This document shows positions 21,738 through 32,299 of a DNA stretch of 64,000 bases, in pieces (position 1 is the stretch's first letter; every line of letters begins with the position of its first letter). The position numbers were made by a program, and so were the translations under genes. A model generated the notes under the pieces. It saw only the letters and a program-made list of their open reading frames with translations, was not told the origin of the DNA and made no database searches. The stretch is from Branchiostoma floridae (taxonomy: Eukaryota; Chordata; Leptocardii; Amphioxiformes; Branchiostomatidae), in NCBI RefSeq assembly GCF_000003815.2, contig NC_049992.1:18018306-18082305 (forward strand). The letters run 5' to 3'.

Positions 21738-22670
21738 CACGGCGGTCGGTTGCTAGGGTATTCTTTCCCGTTGCTATGCGCGTTCGACAGAATATCGGGT
21801 TACTGGAGGCCTACTTTTGGCTACCCGTAAAATATCTGAAAATAAACAAAATGTTTTGACAAGGAAAATGTTTTCGAAATAAGATTAAATTAGCAATTTT
21901 ACATACATTGAATGTTGTCGTTTGAATTTAGATAGCTGTTTTGTTTCGATGTTACTCAAAAAGATGATAATTTTCAGTTTTCAGGAAGGCCTTTAATTTG
22001 ACCAAACTCTTGATAAGATAGGCCGCATGTATCACCGAAAATTCTCGTTTTTTATGTTTTTCGTCATCTATGAGGAAAATAAAACTTTCTGTTTTTGGGA
22101 TTTTTTAATTTTTGATTTTAAGCAAAGTTACAGTCGAAAATATGCGTAAAAATGGCATTTTTCGCACTTAATTACCAATAATTCCAAATCGAAGGCATTT
22201 TCTAAAAATCCCAAAAACAGAAATCTCGGGAAAATCATGGCGGTCATTTTGAGCCGTCAACGAGTTAATTTGGACTCTTCATGGTCGCGATCTTAAACGA
22301 AGTTTGCACGCATGTCATGCCGCACGGATAGTGGGAGGGTGTAATTGATACCGGTGTAAACAACACTTACAATATTCAAGGTCACCAACACAAACGTCAG
22401 TAGTTTCGTTAAATATCACAGGTCCCAAACAAAGGGATAGCATGGATGTACTGTCCAGAAAATTGTTTATATTAGTGAAAAACTATCTCTTTTGGCTGAT
22501 TCAAGGTAGTTTGACAAAAAAGGCCAGAGAGCAGTGTTTACCGGCAACGACCGCAGATGACCCCAAATAGAACACGGGTTCGGTTCGAATTACGTCAGAT
22601 GGAATATCGTGGAACAACGTTCCAATTCGGCTAGACATGGGAGGTTTTGAGCCCGTATTTGACCACCGTG
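21738..22670. mobile_element. DNA-transposon-like insertion, 933 bp
   Basis: The insert is bounded by CACGGCGGTC and GACCACCGTG with TAT on each side (21735-21737, 22671-22673). The unit 4 spacer has the uninterrupted site GATGTATACGTG near 46931. The 3-bp duplication would suit a PIF/Harbinger or CMC element, but the inverted ends are only about 10 bp and no transposase is visible. An internal inverted segment (GGGATTTTT / AAAAATCCC) lies near 22095 and 22205. Confidence 0.55.
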
Positions 22671-25600
22671 TATACGTGCACTTTATGTTCAAAATAATGA
22701 ACTTGCCCGAGCATTTTCATAAACATCAGACAGATGAAATATCAGGTTCCTGAATAGTTATCATACCACTGCGTTACGTAAGGCAAGGTCTACATCTCTT
22801 TGCCACCATTGGGATTTCAAACATAGACTAAGATATCTGGATACTTCTCGGCCGGAAGGCCATTTCCCAATAAGTTGTAATGTACAAGTTTGATGATCAG
22901 TACCTGAACTTGTTGATCCTTAGTAAGTACGGATATGTGCAATACTTAATCTTGCAAGCCTTGTCTCAAAGTACCTACTTTTCCATAAATTAGTCTTCTC
23001 GTGCAGAAAAAAAAACAAAAGTGCGAAATGTCACCGAACTCTTACATAAGCACGAAGATATCCCATCTTCAGACTTATCACAAGATTGCTTCTCACATTC
23101 ATATAACTTTGGCTAGAAAAAGAAGGTGGGCGGTTATCATGGAAGCTCATCTGTGTTGGTAGTAATCATAGCACAATGCTAAACTTTCTTCCAACACAAA
23201 GGTATAACGAATCAAACGCTCACTGAGATTTAGATTCCTTGAATAGAAGCGCTGTCCTCTCTCAACATATTCACATTGTCATTGAATCACCAAGGTAAAT
23301 GACAAACAATTGAATCGAAAGCTTTTAAAGCGTTTATTCGAAAGTTTAAATGTCAACACACTATACGTAAATACAAAGCCAGGAGGTCAGATTTCAACTG
23401 TCAAACTACTCTAAAAATCGATGTGTTAACAGATTGCACATCAACTAATTTAAGAGGCCTAAATGATATTGTTATTAAGTCAACATCTCTAAAATGATGT
23501 AGTTTTCTATGCACACATACATCATGACCATAAAGTCTGGACTCAAAATGCTAGAATATCAGGTAGAGGCTGATTAGCCAGATCTTGAAGCCCCACAAAT
23601 GATTCTATTTCATACCCCCCCCCCTTAGAAATACGCTTGTCGAAAATAATTGACATGGCTACCGCACATTCCGCACAACTTCAATCAGTACATGACTTAA
23701 CACACAAAATATGGTATACCAAATAATAGATTCTTCAATTTTGCTCTTTCACATCATTTTTGACCTTGAAATAGCCGTGTGTATGATAATAATATGCGTT
23801 TCCGATACTTTTTTTTCAATCTTCGGCATATATGTATATGTATATACTTACTTTGAGTTGTACTATTTACAGTATGGTTGAAAACTTTGTTTTGGAAACA
23901 GCCGAAAATTGAACACTTTAACACTTTGCCTGAACAGTTTTCATTACTAATATCAGACAAACGACACGTCACGTTCCTGAATATTAATCATTCATCTTCG
24001 ATACGTCATCAAACATTGCTTTAAATATTTGCCTTCTTCTCGTGCATTTCCTCCTGTGTTATAATACAAGTTTGATTATCAATTTCGGAACTTGATATCT
24101 GGTCATAGCTTACTAGGGATTCGTGCGATACTTAATCTCACAAGTCAAAAGCCAATATACATACTTTTCACAAAAATGCATCTGCTTCTTAAGCTGAAAA
24201 AGTTCAAACGTCATCAAATCCTTGCGTAGGAACAACCTTACTTCAGACTCATCACAATATTGCTTCGTATATTTATACGTATTCTAGATCGAAGTTGGTT
24301 GTTTCTTTGATAGTGAAATAAAAAAAATGGTTTAAAAAAGGTAGTGCGTGAACGTAGAAGCAGTCAACACTTGTAGAGTCTGTTTAAGAAAAGATAATAC
24401 GTGCACAAAATGCTTAGTGACAGAGGCTAATTCAGTAACGACTATCAGTGCAGTATGCTTCTAGTAGCTTGTAGATCAAGTTTATCATGGTTGATAGTAA
24501 CAACACAACTTAGCATGATTTGGAATAAAATATGGTTTACAATCAAGTTCGTTTTCTCCATACTAAATAATGTTTTATTGATGAGAATGATGTTAGTTGT
24601 AACATGAACAGTTTACACTGTAGATTACTTTGGCATACTGCAGCACATATAAAATTGTTTATCACCAGGAGAAGCTTTCTGATGTCATTTTATAACGTCA
24701 ATGTGACGCCAATTCGGTTGCCAATGCAACAGAAGTCTTGGCAGTCTTGAAGTATCAATAAGGAACCCTTTTTGGTTAACATTAATGATTGGTGTAATAC
24801 TTTATGTATAAAATTACATTAATGACATTTTACTTACACCATACTGCATATTATCACGTCAAAACGATACTAAAGGTAAGGCAATACCGACTTGGATTTT
24901 ATGGAGTACATCCTCTGGAGAGCCCAAAATTAATGCGCGCGGGTGAAAAAGAAGGAAAATCCAGCAAAAATAAAAAGTGCTGCTAAATCACAAGACCATT
25001 CTTTCCCAGTCTTCGTTTGTCTTAAGTTCACCTCCCGTAAGACTCATCCATAAAATTAAGTCAGTGTCGCTAAGATAAAAGTTAACGGTTACATCATTTG
25101 GTTACCGCACAAAAAGCCGTTTGGAAATTACGAAGGGGAGGCTGAATGACCCCCGCCCGTCCCATGAATTTAAAAAATCAGCCAAGTCTCGATAGTATTA
25201 ACAATTACTAAGCATGTACTAAGGTTTTTGTTCGCAATTAAAACATCAGTGGCAAGTGATAATTAACGCTACGTTATTACAAACGTAATACATAGTGAAG
25301 CTGCAGGCTTGGATCCGACATCTCGGACCGGCAATCTTGTTCAAATAAGCTTAGTTTATAAATTCTACATAATAAAAATTACTTTAAACACCATACTATA
25401 TAATTAGTGTTATATAAAATCTTATATCAGCACTGCCATAGAATAACAAAATAAGGAAACAAACAAGGACACATTGATCTATAAACGATAAAATGATGAT
25501 ATTGAAACATCAAATTCAAGATCCTAGTTTTCTTCTGAAAGCGTTAGTTCCAACTCCTCTTCTCTAGTCATTTATAGCATGCAGTTTATGAAGGTGCGAA

Positions 25601-26078
25601 ACGTACAGTAAGGATAGTGAAATATTGATTTTTGCACACTATCTTACAATTCGTGGTAAAGGAGAGAAGAAATAATCCACCTTTTAAAAAACATCCCGTC
25701 AAGGGTGCCAAAAGTAATATCGAGAGGAACCTCCTGTCAATAGTGCAAGACATCTTTTTTTTTCCACATAAGACCATTTCGATTTGGAGATTTTTATTTT
25801 TTTAGAACATCTCATTTCAATTTTTGCCCGTTTAAAAAAGACCATAATGTGAATCGTACAAATCAAATGTTAAAGTGTTAAATACATAGCGCTGAAAACT
25901 TATAAACAAAATCGAAAAAATGGATACTTATGACGAAGAGTGCTAGAGTTGATTAAAAAGTGTTCTCATAAGAAAAGCATTTTACACTTCATTGTCAACT
26001 TTTCCGGAGGAAATCATTTATATGATTGAATCAACATATATCTTAGAGGGACAACCTGTCAATTAGATGTACAGTAAA
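22671..26078. other. Spacer copy 2, second part, to 3' end of unit 3
   Basis: Paralogous to 12080-15210, 36430-39550 and 46930-49500. No gene is visible. Contains a poly-C run near 23618 and ordinary AT-rich DNA. Confidence 0.5.
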
Positions 26079-26326
26079 CTATAAAAACGGATTCCCTCTG
26101 ACTTGTGCCCAAAACGTTTTTTTCCTGCATTCTTTTTTCTTGGTGTCCTTTTTCTTTCTGTAGTCGACACAGCCGGAACAGGGACAGTGGTAAGGCGAGT
26201 TCCCGCACCAGTGTAAATCGGAACAGCATGGGTATTCACCGTGAGGATCACATTCAGCTGGGCTACCATCGCCTGCAGGGTAACCCTGGCCGCAACGCAA
26301 GTCGTCTCGCCACTTCTTCTTAAGAG
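26079..26326 (-). CDS. Unit 3 terminal exon: intact hevein-like module
   Basis: The acceptor AATAG|CTCT leads to KKKWRDDLRCGQGYPAGDG, PCCSDLHWCG, HCPCSGCVDYRKKK, a lysine-rich tail and a stop at 26079. It keeps all eight cysteines of the core, in contrast to units 2 and 4. Confidence 0.8.
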
Positions 26327-29300
26327 CTATTAGATGTAAGGTTTATAGACAACATTAACAAGAAATAACAGCCTCGTAAGCAACTATTACATTTGGATGC
26401 CTGAATTGAGATGAATTGCACAAGACGAAACGGCTAAATGGAAAACAAACACCAACGTAAGTCATCAAAGATATAATCTTAACACATACCTATTTGACAA
26501 ACGAACATATTGGTGCGGCTGCACGGTAGATCGTTCCAGACGTGCTGCAACAGAGGTGAATCACCAACTTCGGCGCAGTCTTCGCCGCCATTATAATTGT
26601 TCGGCTCACCCGGCATCCAGTTTGTATAGCCGGATGATGCCAGAGTTTGGCCGTCCGCAAATACCCATTGACCTTCACTGCCGGCGTCAGTCAGCCCAAT
26701 CCAGCGTTTGTAGATTTTTGGTTCCAGCTCGTGGATGAAAGTGTTGGTCGCGCTGTCCTTCGGCATGGCCACCAACCCTCCGTCAGCGGCGCACTTCTGT
26801 CTAGCATCACAGTACGTCTTCTTCTCAGCAAAGTGCTTGTAGCAAACTCCGTTAAAACTGACGTAGTCTGCTATTGGACACACTGGTGCTGTAGGAAAGA
26901 GAAACAAGATTAGCTGGCTTCATGGCAAGTGAACGTTATATTCAGCAATACATTTTGAGCGTTTGAATTATAACAATTATATTGCTAATTTTTATTTTTT
27001 TGTTATAGGGTGTTATTCCGTGGGCCGAATATTCAACGGTTCAACCTCTATGCAGTCAGGGACTGAATTGCGAGGAACTTACAATAAGTGTTTTGAGCGA
27101 GCTGCCACTCAGGTTACCTCAATACGATAGTAATTGCCCCAGGTGCGGCCATGTGACTGAAGGTTTTGAACCAGTCACGTTGGGAAAGACCCCTTCGCCT
27201 AACGTTAAGTGTGGTGGGATCTTCAACTCTATCTAGCCTGAGGGGGAGGGGTAAAATGATTGGATTGTCACCATTGGGACCTGTGTAAGTTAGTTAAAGG
27301 TGCACATGACAAGGCATAGATTATGCAGAAGTGACCTTCATTTACATAATCAGAATATTTCATGGTGATATGGGGTTTCAGAACTCGCTACATAACATCC
27401 TTGGTGTTGAGAAGACGAAATTTTGCAAGTGATGGCATCGCACCAATGTTGCATCATAGTAAACATCCCTATCACAATATCGCACAAATATCTACCTAAT
27501 ATTTTTTAGAGAGGTAAGACCAGACCTCAATGACATGATTTTCGAATGTACAAATCTATTACATGTACAAACGTTTNNNNNNNNNNNNNNNNNNNNNNNN
27601 NNNNNNNNNNNNNNNNNNNNNNNNNNNNNNNNNNNNNNNNNNNNNNNNNNNNNNNNNNNNNNNNNNNNNNNNNNNNTAAATATTTATTTCAGCAATTGAA
27701 TAATAGCCATTAGATTAAACGACATGGCAAATGAGGAACAACTATTCCCAAGTATATGATTTGCGTAATATTTGAAAACGTACCTTTAAAGGTCAAAGAG
27801 CTGCGATCATAATAACTAGAGTTCATTGCCGCCTTTCTTTGTCGGACTTATGGCTAGAAATGATACTTAAGATAAACTTTGATGCAGGTATGACCGGTGT
27901 TGTCATTGAAAACCAAAGCGATAACTTCCCTCTTCAAGAAAATGCTATTAAACCACAATAATAAGTTATAGGAATTTGTGGATTGAGGATTGTGTCCTAC
28001 AGACTCTTGTTTTTCTTATCATTCACTCTTGTTATGTCATTGATATTACGTGACTAATGATTCATAATTGGCTGGGGTCATTTTTGACCCCGCCGAACCA
28101 GACACAAAGTTAAAGTATAGCTTATACAATAATGGACAAAACTCGGTGAAAAATTGGTAGATATTGTAAGACTTGTATACAAACTAATGCATGGAAGGAA
28201 TGTTTTCTCCGATGAAAAATGTTGCTATGGTAGACAAAATGATACGCCTGGGGTCAAAAATCATCCCAAACGGTCAGATGACGGTTAATACATATAAGGT
28301 GTACTTCTCTTGTATGAGAGGTGGTAATACAATAATGAATTTCCCTTAATTAAGGTGGTATCTCATTGCAATTGGGGCTCCTGTGCGGCACTGCGGAGTT
28401 CGAAAGATTACTCAACGATTTTCAGAGCTAAATAACGGATCTTCTTACGTTTTATGTATTTTGTTGTCTTCTAAGTCATACTTGCACCTATTATGCAATA
28501 TCTAAATTATACCAAAAAAATTGCGAAAATGACAAAACAGTGCAGCAGTGAACGAACCCAACAGTGCTGCACCGGTACCTCAAGTGCAGTAAGATACCAC
28601 CTTTACCTGATGGCCATCCATAGAGGTTCAGTTCTCTGATAGCTGACCGAACGCGCGACTGGATCGGTGGTGTGAACAGGATCTTCCAATATCGCGCTGT
28701 TTCCTGGAAACCGCCAAACTCCTGGCGCCGGTTCGTCCCTCTCTGCACCTTAGTAACGGGTAAGACATCCTCCCAGTCGTACGGACTCCCAATCTGTGAC
28801 TTTTGCAAGCTGAAGGCTTTAATATCAAGTTTATCGTGTCCTAAGTTGTCGATTGCGATGCGACTCAGGGTATGTGGTGCTGTGAGGTCAAGTGCGATAT
28901 ACCAGTTAGAGTTACGAACGGTACTTCGGAGCCCCCAGTAGGTCTCAATGTCCCCATCCAAGGCTTTTGTGACATCGTGTTTCGATCGTTTGTTCCTTGG
29001 TGCGTCGTAGGAGTCCACAACCCATGAATCCCGTTTGAGCCACGCAGGTACAACTGAGAAAGAACGCGCAGTATCGTTAGCCCAATATTATCAAAAGGAA
29101 ATAGACAAACGTCACATTTTCCAATACAATATCATGGAAATTATACTGCAGTAGTAACCCTACTCAGACGGGGACTTTTCGGTCAATCTGGGCCGTGGGG
29201 GGGGGGGGGGGGGTTGTGGAGAATATAGACGTAAAATAAGAAATTAATAAGAAATTTAACTAAAATTGCATTTTCATAAATGCATTTTTTCAGCAAACAA

Positions 29301-32299
29301 TCTTTAAAAAAAGACATCATTGAACTGATGAAAAAATGACGGGTAGTTACGACATATTTAAGGGATAACAAGCTAAGTTATACTTGATCTGGTACAATGG
29401 TCCGCCATCTTGAATCTATGCAGAAAATTACGAAAATGATTTTGGCATAAGGCTTTATTTAGGTAATAAAAAAGCTCTAATGTAGCACGAAAAGATGAAA
29501 ATACATTGTTAAGTAGTAGGTAGTGTTCATATCCGGGTGAACATGGGTGTTGGTAATATTATCATGTGCACAAGGGTTACCAGGGATATAATTGGTGCCC
29601 GTAGCAGGCTGACCATTGGTGTAGTGAGTGTCCACAGCAGGCTGACCATTGGTGTAGGGAGTGTCCACAGCAGGTTGACCATTGGTGTAGGGAGCGTCCA
29701 CAGCAGGCTGACCATTTTTGTAGGGTGTGTCCACAGCAGGTTGACCATTGGTGTAGGGAGTGCCCGCAGTGGGTTGACCATGGGTGTTGGTAGTGTCCAC
29801 AGCTGGCTGACCATTGGTGTCAGTAGTGTCCACAGCAGGCTGACCATTGGTGTCGGTAGTGTCCACAGCAGGCTGACCATTGGTGTCGGTAGTGTTCAAA
29901 GCAGACTGACCATGGGTGTAGGGAGTGTCCGCGGCAGGCTGACCATGGGTGTAGGTAGTGTCCGCAGCAGGTTGACCAGCGTTGGATGTATTATAAACAG
30001 CCTCCATTGTCTACAGATAGGAGAGATTCTAGTATATATAGCTTATACTGTGAACATAACTGGTGACGAATGTAAACACATTCATTCCATTAGGTAACTT
30101 GATGTGCAATTAACAATGTCCTCCTAAACATGTTTACAAGACACAAAGACATACACGTAGTACGTAGGCTACATTCCGAGACGGAATTAAGACCGTTTTC
30201 TTACCTTTTGAACGTCCTGAACATTGTTATGGGAATAAAGACAGGTTCCAAAAACAATCGACGCCACCAACAAGGCAGTTACTATCACGGCAACGCCAAT
30301 CCTTTTTCTATAAGTGGACTCTGAAAATACATACGATGTAAACGTCATGGTGTTGGTGTTAATGTCTCAAGATACCAGTTAGGCTCCGTCACCATATATT
30401 CCCAACCTTGAATTTTCAAAAATACCTTTTTTCAGCAAATAATCGCCAAAGGATGGAAATATTCTTAAAATGTTCCGTTAAACATTTTTATTAAAAAAAT
30501 ACCAGGTATAAATAAATTCTTATGTTATTCTTGATCTGGCCATATGGTCCGCCATCTTGATTTTTGTCCAATGATGTCATTAAATTAGCATAATTTATTC
30601 ATATTTTTATCATAAAAGACATTCTAGATAACATGCGATTTTCTTTATGTAAGAAAATAGCAGAAATATAACAAATAAACATTACAAAATTGTTAGAACC
30701 GAAATAAAAACTTTAGTCAAAAATTCCTGTCAACAAACGGTTTCTTTAACAAATTGGTAACTTTATCAAATTGTTGCCAACTAAATCGGTAACTTTATCA
30801 AATTGTTGCCAACTAAATTTTTGGAAAACTCAGCAAATTTGATGGCTCTAGCGTAAGCCATTCTGGTGCTATGTGACAGGAAAGTGGCGCTGNNNNNNNN
30901 NNNNNNNNNNNNNNNNNNNNNNNNNNNNNNNNNNNNNNNNNNNNNNNNNNNNNNNNNNNNNNNNNNNNNNNNNNNNNNNNNNNNNNNNNNNNNNNNNNNN
31001 NNNNNNNNNNNNNNNNNNNNNNNNNNNNNNNNNNNNNNNNNNNNNNNNNNNNNNNNNNNNNNNNNNNNNNNNNNNNNNNNNNNNNNNNNNNNNNNNNNNN
31101 NNNNNNNNNNNNNNNNNNNNNNNNNNNNNNNNNNNNNNNNNNNNNNNNNNNNNNNNNNNNNNNNNNNNNNNNNNNNNNNNNNNNNNNNNNNNNNNNNNNN
31201 NNNNNNNNNNNNNNNNNNNNNNNNNNNNNNNNNNNNNNNNNNNNNNNNNNNNNNNNNNNNNNNNNNNNNNNNNNNNNNNNNNNNNNNNNNNNNNNNNNNN
31301 NNNNNNNNNNNNNNNNNNNNNNNNNNNNNNCACATTGTCAGCATCTTGTTCAGTGGAGTTGCATGCTGACGTGTACGATGGGTTTGTGAATTCGTATGCG
31401 ACAGCATACGGCATATAAGGATCCAAATCGTCATTATCAGTGACATCGATTGACTCTTGAGTCTCATCTTCAATGTCATTTGGGAGGATTATTTTTGTGC
31501 CATAAGCATCGTTGTTCGTTGTTGTAGTTGTATTTCTTTCTGCATATAGTTTGTTGCTGGAATTGCAATCTTTAATGTCATTTTGGGAGATAACGTTTGT
31601 GTTATAGTCATCGTTGTTCGTTGTTGTAGTTGTATTTGTTTCTGCATGTAGTTTGTTGCTGGAATTGTAATTACGTAATATGTTTGTTGCGTATTCAGAA
31701 TTAAGTTGTTCCGAGGCCTTTGTGAGACATGTTGGGTCCCTGGTAGTGTTTTCATCGTTTTTTGGACTGAACGCCGAATTTGGGTTCTGGACCTTTTGTG
31801 GGGAGGTTGGATGGATGTTTGATTTTGACGCCTCCATGTTATTCTGACGTATGTTTTGCTCTGTTATTGGTTTAACGTCGTCATTAGCGATGTCAATTGC
31901 CTGTGGTGTATCATCTGCAACTTGAGTTGTATCAGGCATATGATTACCATCAGGCATATGATTGCCATCATCATGTTCATTACACCCAATATGCATGGAA
32001 GGATGTCCGTCCTTGTCATAGTCCTTGTGGTTAGTCAGTTTCTCATATGTATTTTGGAAATATCGAGTTTCAGGTACGGTCTTGCTATCTTCGACAGGAA
32101 CCGATCTGTCCGCATCATGTTTAGATGGGCTGCATGATGTTGTTTCGTACATCGGATTGGTCAGCACTTTGGAAAACGCATATGGATCCAAATCTTTTTG
32201 TTTTCGGGGATTTGACGTTACTCGCGTCGAACCGACATCTGAGACATCGTTTGTGTCGACCCTTGGTACATCGTCTGGGGTGTTGATGTCTTCAGTCAT
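26079..32299 (-). CDS. Unit 3: type II membrane receptor with F5/8C, C-type lectin and hevein-like modules
   Basis: Visible exons: 32299-31331 (3' end lost in a gap), 30320-30205, 30010-29581, 29053-28607, 26888-26490 and 26326-26079. The ectodomain order differs from unit 1: F5/8C comes first, then a single-exon C-type lectin. All joins are phase-compatible. An assembly gap (27577-27676) lies in the F5/8C to lectin intron and could hide a further exon. The lectin has canonical EPN and WND motifs, so calcium-dependent mannose-type binding is the best-supported ligand class in the array (inference from family knowledge). Confidence 0.7.
26490..26888 (-). CDS. Unit 3 C-type lectin domain exon
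   Basis: 399 nt, phase 1-1, acceptor CCTACAG|CACC, donor AAATAG|GTATGT. About 132 residues: CPIADYVSFNGVCYKHF, GGLVAMP, KRWIGLTD, WMPGEPNNYNGGEDCAEV, HVWNDLPC, FVCQI. EPN and WND are the residues that bind calcium and mannose-type sugars in canonical C-type lectins. The whole domain is on one exon, unlike the split, EPN/WAD domain of unit 1, so the two lectin cassettes have different origins. Confidence 0.85.
26891..27576. other. Unit 3 intron upstream of lectin exon
   Basis: Dispersed repeat-like sequence with no exon seen. The 27000-27250 part has CCATGTGACTGAAGG and other GC-richer segments that look like an old repeat. Confidence 0.4.
27577..27676. other. Assembly gap (100 N)
   Basis: Exactly 100 N, the usual placeholder for a gap of unknown size. 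It lies in the unit 3 intron between F5/8C and lectin exons. Confidence 0.95.
28352..28603. mobile_element. MITE abutting the F5/8C splice donor, unit 3
   Basis: Inverted ends AGGTGGTATCTCATTGCA and TGCAGTAAGATACCACCT enclose about 250 bp. It starts immediately after the GTAA of the F5/8C donor (CATCAG|GTAAAGG). Units 1a and 1b have ordinary intron sequence here. A related copy lies at 60659-60840. The target duplication is uncertain (possibly TTA). Confidence 0.6.
28607..29053 (-). CDS. Unit 3 F5/8 type C exon
   Basis: 447 nt, phase 1-1. The first codons VPAWLKRDSWVVDSYDAP continue into ALDGDIETYW, WYIALDLTAPHTLSRIAI, KAFSLQKSQ, ARYWKILFTP and AIRELNLYGW. Very close to the unit 1 exons. Confidence 0.75.
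29054..29580. other. Unit 3 intron, stalk to F5/8C
   Basis: Contains a poly-G run at about 29197-29214 and a dispersed repeat starting ACCCTACTCAGACGG, related to 30400-30890, 55640-56215 and 58780-58990. No exon was seen. Confidence 0.5.
29581..30010 (-). CDS. Unit 3 stalk exon, twelve 11-residue repeats
   Basis: 430 nt, phase 0 in, phase 1 out (CCTG|GTAACC). Lead TMEAVYNTSNA and exactly twelve repeats of GQPAVDTTDTN type. The exon end is the empty site of the unit 1 transposon insertion. Confidence 0.8.
30205..30320 (-). CDS. Unit 3 transmembrane exon
   Basis: 116 nt, phase 1 in, phase 0 out. STYRKR precedes the helix IGVAVIVTALLVASIVFGT, then CLYSHNNVQDVQK. Confidence 0.8.
30400..30892. 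repeat. Dispersed repeat copy
   Basis: Phrases such as GGTCCGCCATCTTGA and GGCTCTAGCGTAAGCC are shared with 55680-56160 and partly 58790-58980 and 29230-29450. It lies in the unit 3 first intron and runs into the gap. Confidence 0.55.
30893..31330. other. Assembly gap (438 N)
   Basis: It removes the 3' end of the unit 3 tail exon (about 45 codons expected from the paralogues, with the third NPxY motif) and the start of the intron, including the place where units 2 and 4 have exon 1b. Confidence 0.95.
31331..32299 (-). CDS. Unit 3 cytoplasmic tail exon (3' end in gap)
   Basis: 323 visible codons from ATG. Begins MTEDIN; keeps DPYAFSKVLTNPMYETTS and TNPSYTSA. It contains a tandem 34-residue duplication (two copies of a segment with KLHAE/KLYAE and TTTTTNND) also present in unit 5 but not in units 1, 2 or 4. 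Two NHMPD copies. Confidence 0.75.
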
